DNA from: RFSX01 sp964591455
GTDB lineage: Bacteria > Bacteroidota > Bacteroidia > Chitinophagales > Saprospiraceae
DNA length: 64,000 nucleotides
Direction of reading: 5' to 3'
Assembly: GCA_964591455.1 (NCBI GenBank)
Contig: CAZQDZ010000026.1
Coordinates: forward strand, 1 to 64,000
Of the stretch, positions 44,101 to 50,619 are shown in pieces (position 1 is the first letter of the stretch; each line of letters starts with the position of its first letter). Under the pieces are notes generated by a model, which did no database searches, was not told where the DNA came from, and saw only the letters and a program-made list of their open reading frames with translations. The translations under genes and the position numbers were made by a program.

Positions 44101-46436
44101 CTGCCAACGCAAATTGCCAATCTTCTAATACAAATGGGTGTACTCTCATCAATCTTACAAGCTTCGAAAACGATGACTTAGGTATATGGACAGACGGAGG
44201 TGAATCTGCACAAATTTTCGATTTCCCTAATAACGCCAATACTGGTGTTTCAGTATTCTTTATAAGAGATAACAATGGTAGCGCTTCTAGCTTGATTTCT
44301 AGACCCCAAAATTTCGTGAATGTGGATCGTGCTGTTCTCAAGGCAAGTATCCTTCCATTCCAAACCGAAAATGGAGACAGATTCGTGGTAGAGAGTTCTC
44401 CTAATGGAAATACATTTACAATCCACAGAACCTTTACCACAGGTGTGAACTTTGTAGATGAGCAGAGATTCCAAATGGAGGTCAGCATAGACAATGCTGG
44501 TTTCTCTGCACAAACAATATTTAGAATTAGAGCCATTACTTCCAATATCAATGACTTCTTTCTTATAGATGATTTGAGTCTGGAGTCTTGCAGCTTGGTT
44601 TGTAACGTCGGAGATGTATGTGATGATGGCAATGACTGTACGGTCGGGGAGAGATTAGATGCCAATTGTGATTGTACAGGTGGTACTATAGTGGATTCTG
44701 ACAATGATGGGATTTGTGATTCTGAGGATAACTGCCCTAACATTAATAACAATCTTATCGGGCAGCCATGTGATGATGGCGACCCTTGTACTACAGGTGA
44801 GGTGATAGATAATAATTGTGGTTGCAGTGGTGGAACTGTAGTGGATAATGATGGAGATGGCATATGTAGTATCTTAGATTCTAATGACAACGACCCATGT
44901 ATACCTCTTACGAACAATTCTAACTGTATAACCCCTACTGGAACTCAATTGAGCTGCATACAGGTAAACGATACTGGTTTCGAAAACGGCGATATGGGAA
45001 TATGGCTTGATGGTGGGATTTCTGCTAGACTGTTGAGGAGTGCAGGATTTGCTAATACAGGAGAATATAGTTTTTACATTCAAGATAATAATGATGCAGG
45101 ATCTAGTTTGTTATCACAACCACAAGATTTATCTGCGTATGATGCAGTAAGACTATCATTCCACTTTTTTGCTTTTTCTGTAGAAACAGGAGATAGGTTT
45201 GTAGTAGAGATTAATAATGGTACAAATGCATATTTTCCTGTGGCTACTTATATCCATGGCAGAGACTTCGTAAATGAAGACAGAATTAATATCACTTTAC
45301 AGATTGATAATATCAACTTTAGCAATAATGTTTCTATCCGATTTAGGTCCATTTGTGATAGTGCTGCTGACTACATAGTACTTGATGACATTACCTTAGA
45401 AGGATGTACTAGAGGTGGATTTACGTCTTGTAACATTGGCGCACTTTGCGATGACAATGATCCATGCACACAAGGTTCTACCTTGAATGCCAATTGCAAT
45501 TGTACTGGTGGTACTGTTGTAGATAATGATGGAGATGGTGTATGTCAGGTATTTGACCCTAACGACAATGACCCTTGTGTACCTGATGCCTCTAGTGCGA
45601 ATTGTACAGGAGGTAATGGACCTTCTAACTGTGACATTGCATCTATTACTGGTTTTGAGAATGGGAATCTAGGAATATGGAATGATGGTGGTATCTCTGC
45701 TAAACTTCTTAATAGTTCTCAGTTTGCCTCCACTGGTGATTACAGTTATTATATACATGGCAACAACGGCTCTCAGTCTTCAATATTTACCGACAATCTG
45801 GATTTAGCAAACTACCAAGCTATTGTATTAAGTTTCAACTACTACCCTTATGATATGGAGAGTGGAGACCGCTTTCATCTGGAGTATAGTCTTAATGGTA
45901 GTCCTTTCCAATTATTGCAGACCTTTGTATCTGGAGTAGATTTCACAAATGCCGTTATTCACTCTGAATCCTTGGCTATCTCAGGGGCATTATCATCATC
46001 TACAGTGCTAAGATTTAGGGCTGAAAATAATGCCACTGATGATTATATCATGCTAGACGATATCACTTTAGAAGTATGTGATCCTAGAACGCTGAAAGGT
46101 GAAAGCCCGACTTCTAGATTGCGTTCATTTACGCTTGCTGATAAGTATACTGATGAGGAAGCTGCAACAGTCTCAGACATAATCATTGATAATAATGATA
46201 CTGAGATTGCGGTCTATCCAAATCCAGCGAATGATTATATCTATGTAAATCTAGGAAATGAAGATGCGTCTTCTGTAATGACGATATATGATGTTAGTGG
46301 AAGAGTCATCAATCAAATAAATCTTCATGCTGGCCTTAATGAGATAAACATAGATTATCTAGACGGAGGTCAACTATATTTACTTAAAATCAATACTTCC
46401 CAAGGCTCGGTTACAAAAAAGTTGTACAAAATCTAG
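41199..46436 (+). CDS. Large T9SS-secreted FG-GAP/ASPIC and calcium-repeat adhesin
   Basis: The 1745-residue protein has a signal peptide (ending AFGQ). Residues 40-400 carry FG-GAP/VCBS repeats with Ca-binding DxDxDG loops (DMDGDGKDD, DIDNDGDLD, DFNNDGYVD), a likely beta propeller. An ASPIC/UnbV domain lies at about 418-487 (GIGAKIKITG, then GLGSSNAVSRIEVTWPSG). Cys-rich CDDGDPCTTGE and TSP3-like repeats fill 490-700, then four modules of 230-270 residues. A T9SS sorting domain (IAVYPNPANDYIYV) begins near 1670. It is paralogous to the adhesin at the window start. A surface adhesive role is inferred. A Pro run (eight of nine residues) lies near residue 695. Confidence 0.93.
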   Translation: MPAPLNLKLYLIGVYLFTSLGQAFGQTQPISFTDNTDLLRTDNFSGVCMAISDMDGDGKDDIIRYNIGRVLNVEFQRGQNQDFEHRNFGPISTFPEWATTIADVDKDGYNDILVGGAYDNIKLLYNSNGTSISSTNIANSNIFVQGTNFVDIDNDGWVDIFACDDDAESRKYTNDGSGSFDFNSRLIDTRTTPASDNSGNYASAWIDYDNDDDLDLYISKCRMSANSPTDPRRVNQLFRNNGNGSYTNVAAQARMDIGAQTWLTEFADIDNDGDLDAFVANHFEASQLMINDGNGRFTDATSDSGLLPTLGGNITIIQAVFEDFNNDGYVDLLVSGTNHFLFYNDGDGTFSRTNPLGSQQIESFAVGDLNSDGFIDIYAGYADLFTDPSNIPDAMFTNDGNNNNYLAVRLEGRVSNINGIGAKIKITGSFGEQMRNVQAGQGYGVHHSFTKHFGLGSSNAVSRIEVTWPSGIQQTINNPQINQSLVIIEELPCTGDACNDGNDCTINDRMDDNCDCVGTPVDADNDGVCDSEDVCPGSDDRFDADNDGIPNGCDSCPGLDNSLLGQPCDDGDPCTTGERYDQTCNCTGGQLLDSDNDGVCNLSDVCPGEDDRLDDDNDNIPDGCDSCPSLDNRLIGRPCDDGDDCTTGETYDSNCGCNGGISVDADNDGICATLDADDTDACIPNSANCTVTPPPPPPPPTTNPGGCSLIDSTSFENSNLGIWIDGGANARVFVDGSVAATGTHSYYIHDDNGAISSLTTLPLQALGSDFISLSFSLFPFAVETGDRFHLEITTDGVNYQLIQTYTEGNQLRDRVRFNETTTISGFTFTNSTRLRLRSETDNTEDYFMFDDVAIRLCSGGGVTNCTPGALCNDNNACTTGERFDANCNCTGGQLQDSDNDGICDAFDNCPNFDNSLIGTPCNDGDPCTVGERYTANCGCSGGVTTDQDNDGICATQDPDDQNACIPNPANANCQSSNTNGCTLINLTSFENDDLGIWTDGGESAQIFDFPNNANTGVSVFFIRDNNGSASSLISRPQNFVNVDRAVLKASILPFQTENGDRFVVESSPNGNTFTIHRTFTTGVNFVDEQRFQMEVSIDNAGFSAQTIFRIRAITSNINDFFLIDDLSLESCSLVCNVGDVCDDGNDCTVGERLDANCDCTGGTIVDSDNDGICDSEDNCPNINNNLIGQPCDDGDPCTTGEVIDNNCGCSGGTVVDNDGDGICSILDSNDNDPCIPLTNNSNCITPTGTQLSCIQVNDTGFENGDMGIWLDGGISARLLRSAGFANTGEYSFYIQDNNDAGSSLLSQPQDLSAYDAVRLSFHFFAFSVETGDRFVVEINNGTNAYFPVATYIHGRDFVNEDRINITLQIDNINFSNNVSIRFRSICDSAADYIVLDDITLEGCTRGGFTSCNIGALCDDNDPCTQGSTLNANCNCTGGTVVDNDGDGVCQVFDPNDNDPCVPDASSANCTGGNGPSNCDIASITGFENGNLGIWNDGGISAKLLNSSQFASTGDYSYYIHGNNGSQSSIFTDNLDLANYQAIVLSFNYYPYDMESGDRFHLEYSLNGSPFQLLQTFVSGVDFTNAVIHSESLAISGALSSSTVLRFRAENNATDDYIMLDDITLEVCDPRTLKGESPTSRLRSFTLADKYTDEEAATVSDIIIDNNDTEIAVYPNPANDYIYVNLGNEDASSVMTIYDVSGRVINQINLHAGLNEINIDYLDGGQLYLLKINTSQGSVTKKLYKI
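43316..46080 (+). repeat. Four tandem FEN-GIW-DGG beta modules with Cys-rich linkers
   Basis: Units start near 43316, 44136, 44946 and 45625. Each opens with FEN..LGIW.DGG, passes through a GDRF block, and ends with a DD[IV].[LI]..C motif. Each is followed by Cys-rich CDDGDPC and NDGIC repeats. The first unit is introduced by a proline-rich hinge. Confidence 0.85.
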
Positions 46437-47485
46437 CGCCTACTAGGTCTGTATTTCGACTGCTCCAGTAATCGCTGCGCATCTTTAAAAGCCAATAAGT
46501 CCTTCAAGGTAAAATCAGGATGCTTAGCCATATATGCTTCTATAATTTTGTAGCCTGAATACACTGCTGTTCTACCGGGCGCTATGTCAGGCATACCTTT
46601 AGAGGTAGGCGCTGGCTCTAGGTAATTAGCAATCTCTATGTGATTTGTTTCGTACAACAATTCTTTCTCTAAAAAGAAACTCCATATCTGCAACTCATTT
46701 TCTACTACCCAATCCATCTCTGGCTGAGTATACTCCCATAGAAGCGTATCTGGTGTAGATGGAAAAAGCTGAGTCAATATGTAAGCCTTCTTTCCTTGAT
46801 ATATCATTTTATCTATGAACCGCTTACCTGTAGGACTACCCAGAAGGTCGACGGTATACATTTCCATAGCCTTCTTTGCTATATATTCTGGTGTGTAGTT
46901 TCTGGATAGATAATTACTGAAAACAGGATTGCCTGGATCTATCTTTTTATATTCAAAATCATTACCTAAAAAGAAATCAAGGCCTATGCCTATAGCATCT
47001 CTTCCTTCCTCTCCTTCGAATATGAAATTCTGATACCCAAACTCTGACATAAGGGTATAAAACTGTGGTGTATTTTTTTCTGGAAAGTAGTACTTCAAAT
47101 ATTTGAGGGGTTGCTCCAGATTTTCTGCTATTTCTTTATCGTCATATGGAAAGACATATTTTATAGTGTCTAATAAGGATGCTATACGGGGTTCTCTCCT
47201 GAATTCAGAAATATTATTATAAAAAGTAGTTTTATCTGGAGAATATATTCTTATCAATTCTTTGAAATATAGGTCCGTCATCTTAGGGTAAGACCCAAGT
47301 AGCTGCATATAACTTGCTTCAGGTTTATCAGGATTAATGCTAGCCAGACCTGCATCATATCTTATAAGGTCTACCGTCACATCGATATCTGACACATCGG
47401 GTGCAGGCCTTATTAATTTATCTTGGCAAGAGACCAATAGAACGCTAGCTATAAAAATGATATATATTGATTTATTAAATTTCAT
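46433..47485 (-). CDS. gldB: Gliding motility lipoprotein GldB
   Basis: The 350-residue protein is started at 47485 because this gives a lipoprotein signal (MKFNKSIYIIFIASVLLVSC, lipid Cys20) and because the -7 element lies just upstream; a longer frame from 47527 would begin within the promoter. The sequence fits GldB: DIDVTVDLIRYDAGL, LKYYFPEKNTPQFYT, AIGIGLDFFLGNDFEY, MIYQGKKAYILTQLFP and, at the end, QSKYRPSRR. GldB is required for gliding and type IX secretion in Flavobacterium. Its stop codon and that of the convergent adhesin share the palindrome CTAG. Confidence 0.92.
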   Translation of the reverse strand: MKFNKSIYIIFIASVLLVSCQDKLIRPAPDVSDIDVTVDLIRYDAGLASINPDKPEASYMQLLGSYPKMTDLYFKELIRIYSPDKTTFYNNISEFRREPRIASLLDTIKYVFPYDDKEIAENLEQPLKYLKYYFPEKNTPQFYTLMSEFGYQNFIFEGEEGRDAIGIGLDFFLGNDFEYKKIDPGNPVFSNYLSRNYTPEYIAKKAMEMYTVDLLGSPTGKRFIDKMIYQGKKAYILTQLFPSTPDTLLWEYTQPEMDWVVENELQIWSFFLEKELLYETNHIEIANYLEPAPTSKGMPDIAPGRTAVYSGYKIIEAYMAKHPDFTLKDLLAFKDAQRLLEQSKYRPSRR

Positions 47486-47520
47486 GTCTGGAGAATTAGC
47501 TTTAACCACATTTAGTGGTA

Positions 47521-47528
47521 CAAACATA
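47521..47528 (-). promoter_or_regulatory. -7 promoter element of gldB
   Basis: It reads TATGTTTG on the minus strand, matching TAnnTTTG. It predicts a leader of about 30 nt to the ATG at 47485 and excludes the ATG at 47527. Confidence 0.45.
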
Positions 47529-47624
47529 TCATCTCAAGTTATTATTGTGAAATGAAAAGGCAGTCTAGATGTTTTTACTACTTAAGAATCGCTTAAAATC
47601 AGTGTATCAGTTAATCTAAAGTGA

Positions 47625-49229
47625 ATGTGCGAATCCAAAAACATGAAGCATCAAGATCTTAATCTAAAATTTGTCGATAATTTTATTTCAACATTGAGTG
47701 CCGATCCCATTACTGATAATACCAGACGGCAAGTACATGGGGCTGCCTATTCCTGGGTATCTCCTACCCCATCCGCGTTCCCTTCTATTCTAGCCGTAAG
47801 TCCAGATGTGGCTACCTTAATAGGTCTTGAAGACAACTTAAGTACAGATAACTTTTTTAGAGATGTCTTTACGGGCAATACTTCTTTTGCCTCCGCCAGG
47901 CCCTACGCCATGTGTTATGGTGGACATCAGTTTGGTCACTGGGCAGGACAACTAGGAGATGGAAGAGCCATCAATATTGCAGAAGTGACCCATAATGGCC
48001 TCAGGTGGGTCTTACAGCTCAAGGGCGCCGGCCCTACGCCTTACAGCCGATCAGCAGATGGATTAGCAGTCCTGCGTTCTTCTATAAGGGAATATCTGTG
48101 TAGCGAGGCCATGCACTTTTTAGGTGTGCCCAGTACTAGAGCGCTGTCTATTGGATTAACAGGAGATGAAGTGCTGAGAGATATTATGTATGATGGACAT
48201 GCCGCTTATGAGAAAGGGGCTGTTGTCTGTAGAGTGGCGCAGTCATTTATTCGTTTCGGCAATTTTGAAATATTCGCATCAAGGAAGGACATAAGTAACC
48301 TCAAAAAACTTGCTGACTATACGATTACCACACATTACCCAAAAATAAAAGAGGAGGGAAAACAAAAGTACGTTGCTTTTTTTCAGGCTGTAGCTAATAG
48401 AACATTAGAAATGGTACTTGAATGGCAGCGGGTAGGCTTTGTCCATGGCGTAATGAATACTGATAATATGTCTATCCTAGGCCAAACCATAGATTATGGG
48501 CCGTATGGATGGCTAGAGAGCTATGACCATAACTGGACTCCTAATACCACCGATAGAACGCATAGAAGATACCGATATGGTTACCAGCCTAGAATCTGCC
48601 TCTGGAATCTGATGCAGTTAGCCAATGCATTGTACCCGCTGATAGAGGATGGCGAACCATTGGAAAAGATATTAGAGAACTACCAAAAACAATACCCTTT
48701 GCATGAGCTTAATATGATGCGTGCTAAGATGGGCTTCCAACAAAAATATGAGGAGGACACACAAATCATGGAACAGTGGAAAAAGATTATGCATCTCACA
48801 GAAGTGGATTTCACCATCTTCTTCCGAGAATTGTCTGGATTAGGTGCAGAAGATTTAGATCACTCAAAGGGACTTCCTATACAGCTACTGGATGCCTTTT
48901 ATAATAGTGAACACTATGAAGGAGACATCAAAATACAATGGGATGCCTGGTGGAGCGGATATATTAGTAGACTCATTAAAGAACCAACTGCAATCCTAAC
49001 TAGACAAAAGAAAATGAAGCTGGTCAATCCTAAGTATGTCCTGAGAAACTATCTGGCTCAGCTATGTATAGACAAAGCTGACAATCAAGATTATAGTATG
49101 CTTCATGAGTTGGCCGTTATGTTAAAGGCACCCTATACTGATAATCCAAAATATGATAAGTGGTATGCTAAAAGACCCGAATGGGCAAGAAATAAGGTGG
49201 GTTGCTCTATGTTGTCTTGCAGTTCATAG
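47625..49229 (+). CDS. selO: Protein adenylyltransferase SelO (YdiU family)
   Basis: The 534-residue pseudokinase AMPylates proteins using an inverted ATP. Family blocks: FASARPYAMCYGGHQFGHWAGQLGDGRAI near residue 85 (as two adjacent parts), LQLKGAGPTPYSRSADGLAVLRSS near 125 (two parts), HGVMNTDNMSILGQTIDYGPYGW near 275 (two parts; contains the metal-binding Asn/Asp). It ends in CSMLSCSS; the penultimate Cys of this tail takes the place of selenocysteine in animal SelO. A second ATG six codons in (MKHQDLNL) is an equally possible start. A terminator follows. Confidence 0.96.
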   Translation: MCESKNMKHQDLNLKFVDNFISTLSADPITDNTRRQVHGAAYSWVSPTPSAFPSILAVSPDVATLIGLEDNLSTDNFFRDVFTGNTSFASARPYAMCYGGHQFGHWAGQLGDGRAINIAEVTHNGLRWVLQLKGAGPTPYSRSADGLAVLRSSIREYLCSEAMHFLGVPSTRALSIGLTGDEVLRDIMYDGHAAYEKGAVVCRVAQSFIRFGNFEIFASRKDISNLKKLADYTITTHYPKIKEEGKQKYVAFFQAVANRTLEMVLEWQRVGFVHGVMNTDNMSILGQTIDYGPYGWLESYDHNWTPNTTDRTHRRYRYGYQPRICLWNLMQLANALYPLIEDGEPLEKILENYQKQYPLHELNMMRAKMGFQQKYEEDTQIMEQWKKIMHLTEVDFTIFFRELSGLGAEDLDHSKGLPIQLLDAFYNSEHYEGDIKIQWDAWWSGYISRLIKEPTAILTRQKKMKLVNPKYVLRNYLAQLCIDKADNQDYSMLHELAVMLKAPYTDNPKYDKWYAKRPEWARNKVGCSMLSCSS

Positions 49230-49241
49230 TGGGGTATAAAA

Positions 49242-49275
49242 AAAAGTAGTGCCAACCAATAACACTACTTTTCTA
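49242..49275 (+). terminator. Intrinsic terminator of selO
   Basis: AAAAGTAGTG (49242-49251) pairs perfectly with CACTACTTTT (49263-49272) around an 11-nt loop, followed by CTAAT. Confidence 0.75.
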
Positions 49276-49540
49276 ATTCAAAAACCAACTAATCATTAAC
49301 AAAAAAATTCTCAAATCTTCTTTTAAATCGGCATTTCTTGAGAATCCGATTGCATTAGCGTTTCATTCTCATTGCATTATAGAGACAAGTAATTGACATT
49401 CCACCCCTACTGAAAAGTTGTCATCGTGTCAATATTAACTTATTAAAAAAGATAATATATGAAGAGCCTATATATATAGTGGCGAAATATTCCTTAACTA
49501 CTTCTGAATATTATAGTGCTTCCATTTGTACATTTAGCTA

Positions 49541-49734
49541 ATGGAGACACAAGATGGATGGATGAAAGCGGTACTCGAACTGCCATCAGGAAAAAACATA
49601 GAAGCGGTTACCATACATTCAAAGTCTAGATATCCTTATTATATTGACGAACTATCGTCCGCCATCTGCAGGATACTATAGTGTATAGAAATGATGGAGG
49701 ACTTATCGTAAACAATTACAGAATCAAACAATAG
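49541..49734 (+). pseudogene. Possible small gene broken by a frameshift
   Basis: An ATG frame (49541-49681) encodes 46 residues with plausible protein-like composition (MKAVLELPSGKNIEAVTI). It stops at TAG, while the -1 frame continues from about 49648 to a TAG at 49732-49734 with similar quality (DTIVYRNDGGLIVNNYRIKQ). That stop overlaps the GTG start of the next gene (TAGTG). This suggests one gene of about 64 residues with a one-base indel. No family is recognised, so it may also be chance. The rest of the 500-bp gap after the selO terminator holds nothing clear. Confidence 0.3.
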
Positions 49735-50198
49735 TGCTAAATAATAAATACGCATTTGAGTTAATGTGGTGGATGGTAACAGCTATTATCCTAGTCATAG
49801 TGTTATTACCTATCCACTCAGCTATAGGTGAAGATTATTTTTTCTACAGACAGAATATATTAATCATCATCCTTGCCATCACCTTAATCAGATACATATT
49901 TCTTCTTAAACATCACTGGATTTCAAGTTCGAAATGGTTTAAGGCCATTTTTATTTTCGTTCCGATTCCAATCTTCTTTTTCTTGATAGGTGCATTTTCC
50001 GATTTTCAAGCCTTCAGTGATGAGAAAGGTATCAATACCATCCTCACTAAATTACCGTATAAAAATCAAAGGGCATTGGCTACTTTTATTAGATCAGAAA
50101 TTGTTCTGTTCTGGTCTGCCGCTTTTCTAGCGAATTTATTTATGCCTTTCCGAATGCTTATCTCTATATGGCGGGAAATAAATAAAGGCACACACTAG
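49734..50198 (+). CDS. Four-helix membrane protein, unknown function
   Basis: The 154-residue protein starts with GTG (overlapping the preceding TAG) or, alternatively, with ATG at 49764. Four hydrophobic segments are seen, at about residues 12-28, 38-54, 68-86 and 121-140. A short exposed stretch with FSDFQAFSDEKGINTILTK lies between the third and fourth. I do not recognise a family. It precedes the AhpD-like gene by 67 bp with a separate promoter, so it may be independent. Confidence 0.65.
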   Translation: MLNNKYAFELMWWMVTAIILVIVLLPIHSAIGEDYFFYRQNILIIILAITLIRYIFLLKHHWISSSKWFKAIFIFVPIPIFFFLIGAFSDFQAFSDEKGINTILTKLPYKNQRALATFIRSEIVLFWSAAFLANLFMPFRMLISIWREINKGTH

Positions 50199-50235
50199 AT
50201 GCTAACTATCATTACTTCTTAGTTAGACGAAATAT

Positions 50236-50243
50236 TACTTTTG
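50236..50243 (+). promoter_or_regulatory. -7 promoter element of the AhpD-like gene and the GH2 gene
   Basis: TACTTTTG matches TAnnTTTG and implies a leader of about 15-20 nt before the ATG at 50266. No clear TTG precedes it. Confidence 0.4.
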
Positions 50244-50265
50244 ACAAAAAATAAGTTAGATAATA

Positions 50266-50619
50266 ATGAATAAAGTAGAAGCATTCAATGCGTACAGAAA
50301 AAAGATGAATGACCGCATTCTCTCAGAGGATAATAAAGTGCTTAAGCGGTTTTTTTCTCTTGACAATCAGACCTATACCGCGGGAGCCCTGGATCTCAAG
50401 ACTAAGGAACTATTGGGTTTAGTTGCTTCTATGGTGCTGCGCTGTGATGATTGCATAGCTTACCACCTAGGTACTGCACATGACTTAGGCGTGACTACCG
50501 AAGAAGTGTTTGAAGTATTTTCTATCGCTAATCTGATTGGAGGTAGTATCTGTATACCTCACACAAGAAGAGCTGTCGAATACTGGGATGCATTGGATGA
50601 CATGAAAAACAAAGCTTAG
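50266..50619 (+). CDS. Carboxymuconolactone decarboxylase (AhpD-like) family protein
   Basis: The 117-residue protein matches the CMD/AhpD family: LDLKTKELLGLVASMVLRCDDC, with redox pair Cys60-x-x-Cys63 and His67 in CDDCIAYHLGTAHDLG. GVTTEEVFEVFSIANLIGG follows. The CxxC-xxx-H arrangement suggests peroxidase or thiol-disulfide activity rather than true decarboxylation. The gene ends directly against the beta-mannosidase start (TAGATG), so the two are co-translated or coupled; the functional link to glycan breakdown is unclear. Confidence 0.92.
   Translation: MNKVEAFNAYRKKMNDRILSEDNKVLKRFFSLDNQTYTAGALDLKTKELLGLVASMVLRCDDCIAYHLGTAHDLGVTTEEVFEVFSIANLIGGSICIPHTRRAVEYWDALDDMKNKA

Noticed and set aside
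47486..47527. Longer GldB from the ATG at 47527
   Set aside because: It would hide the lipoprotein signal and overlaps the -7 promoter element.
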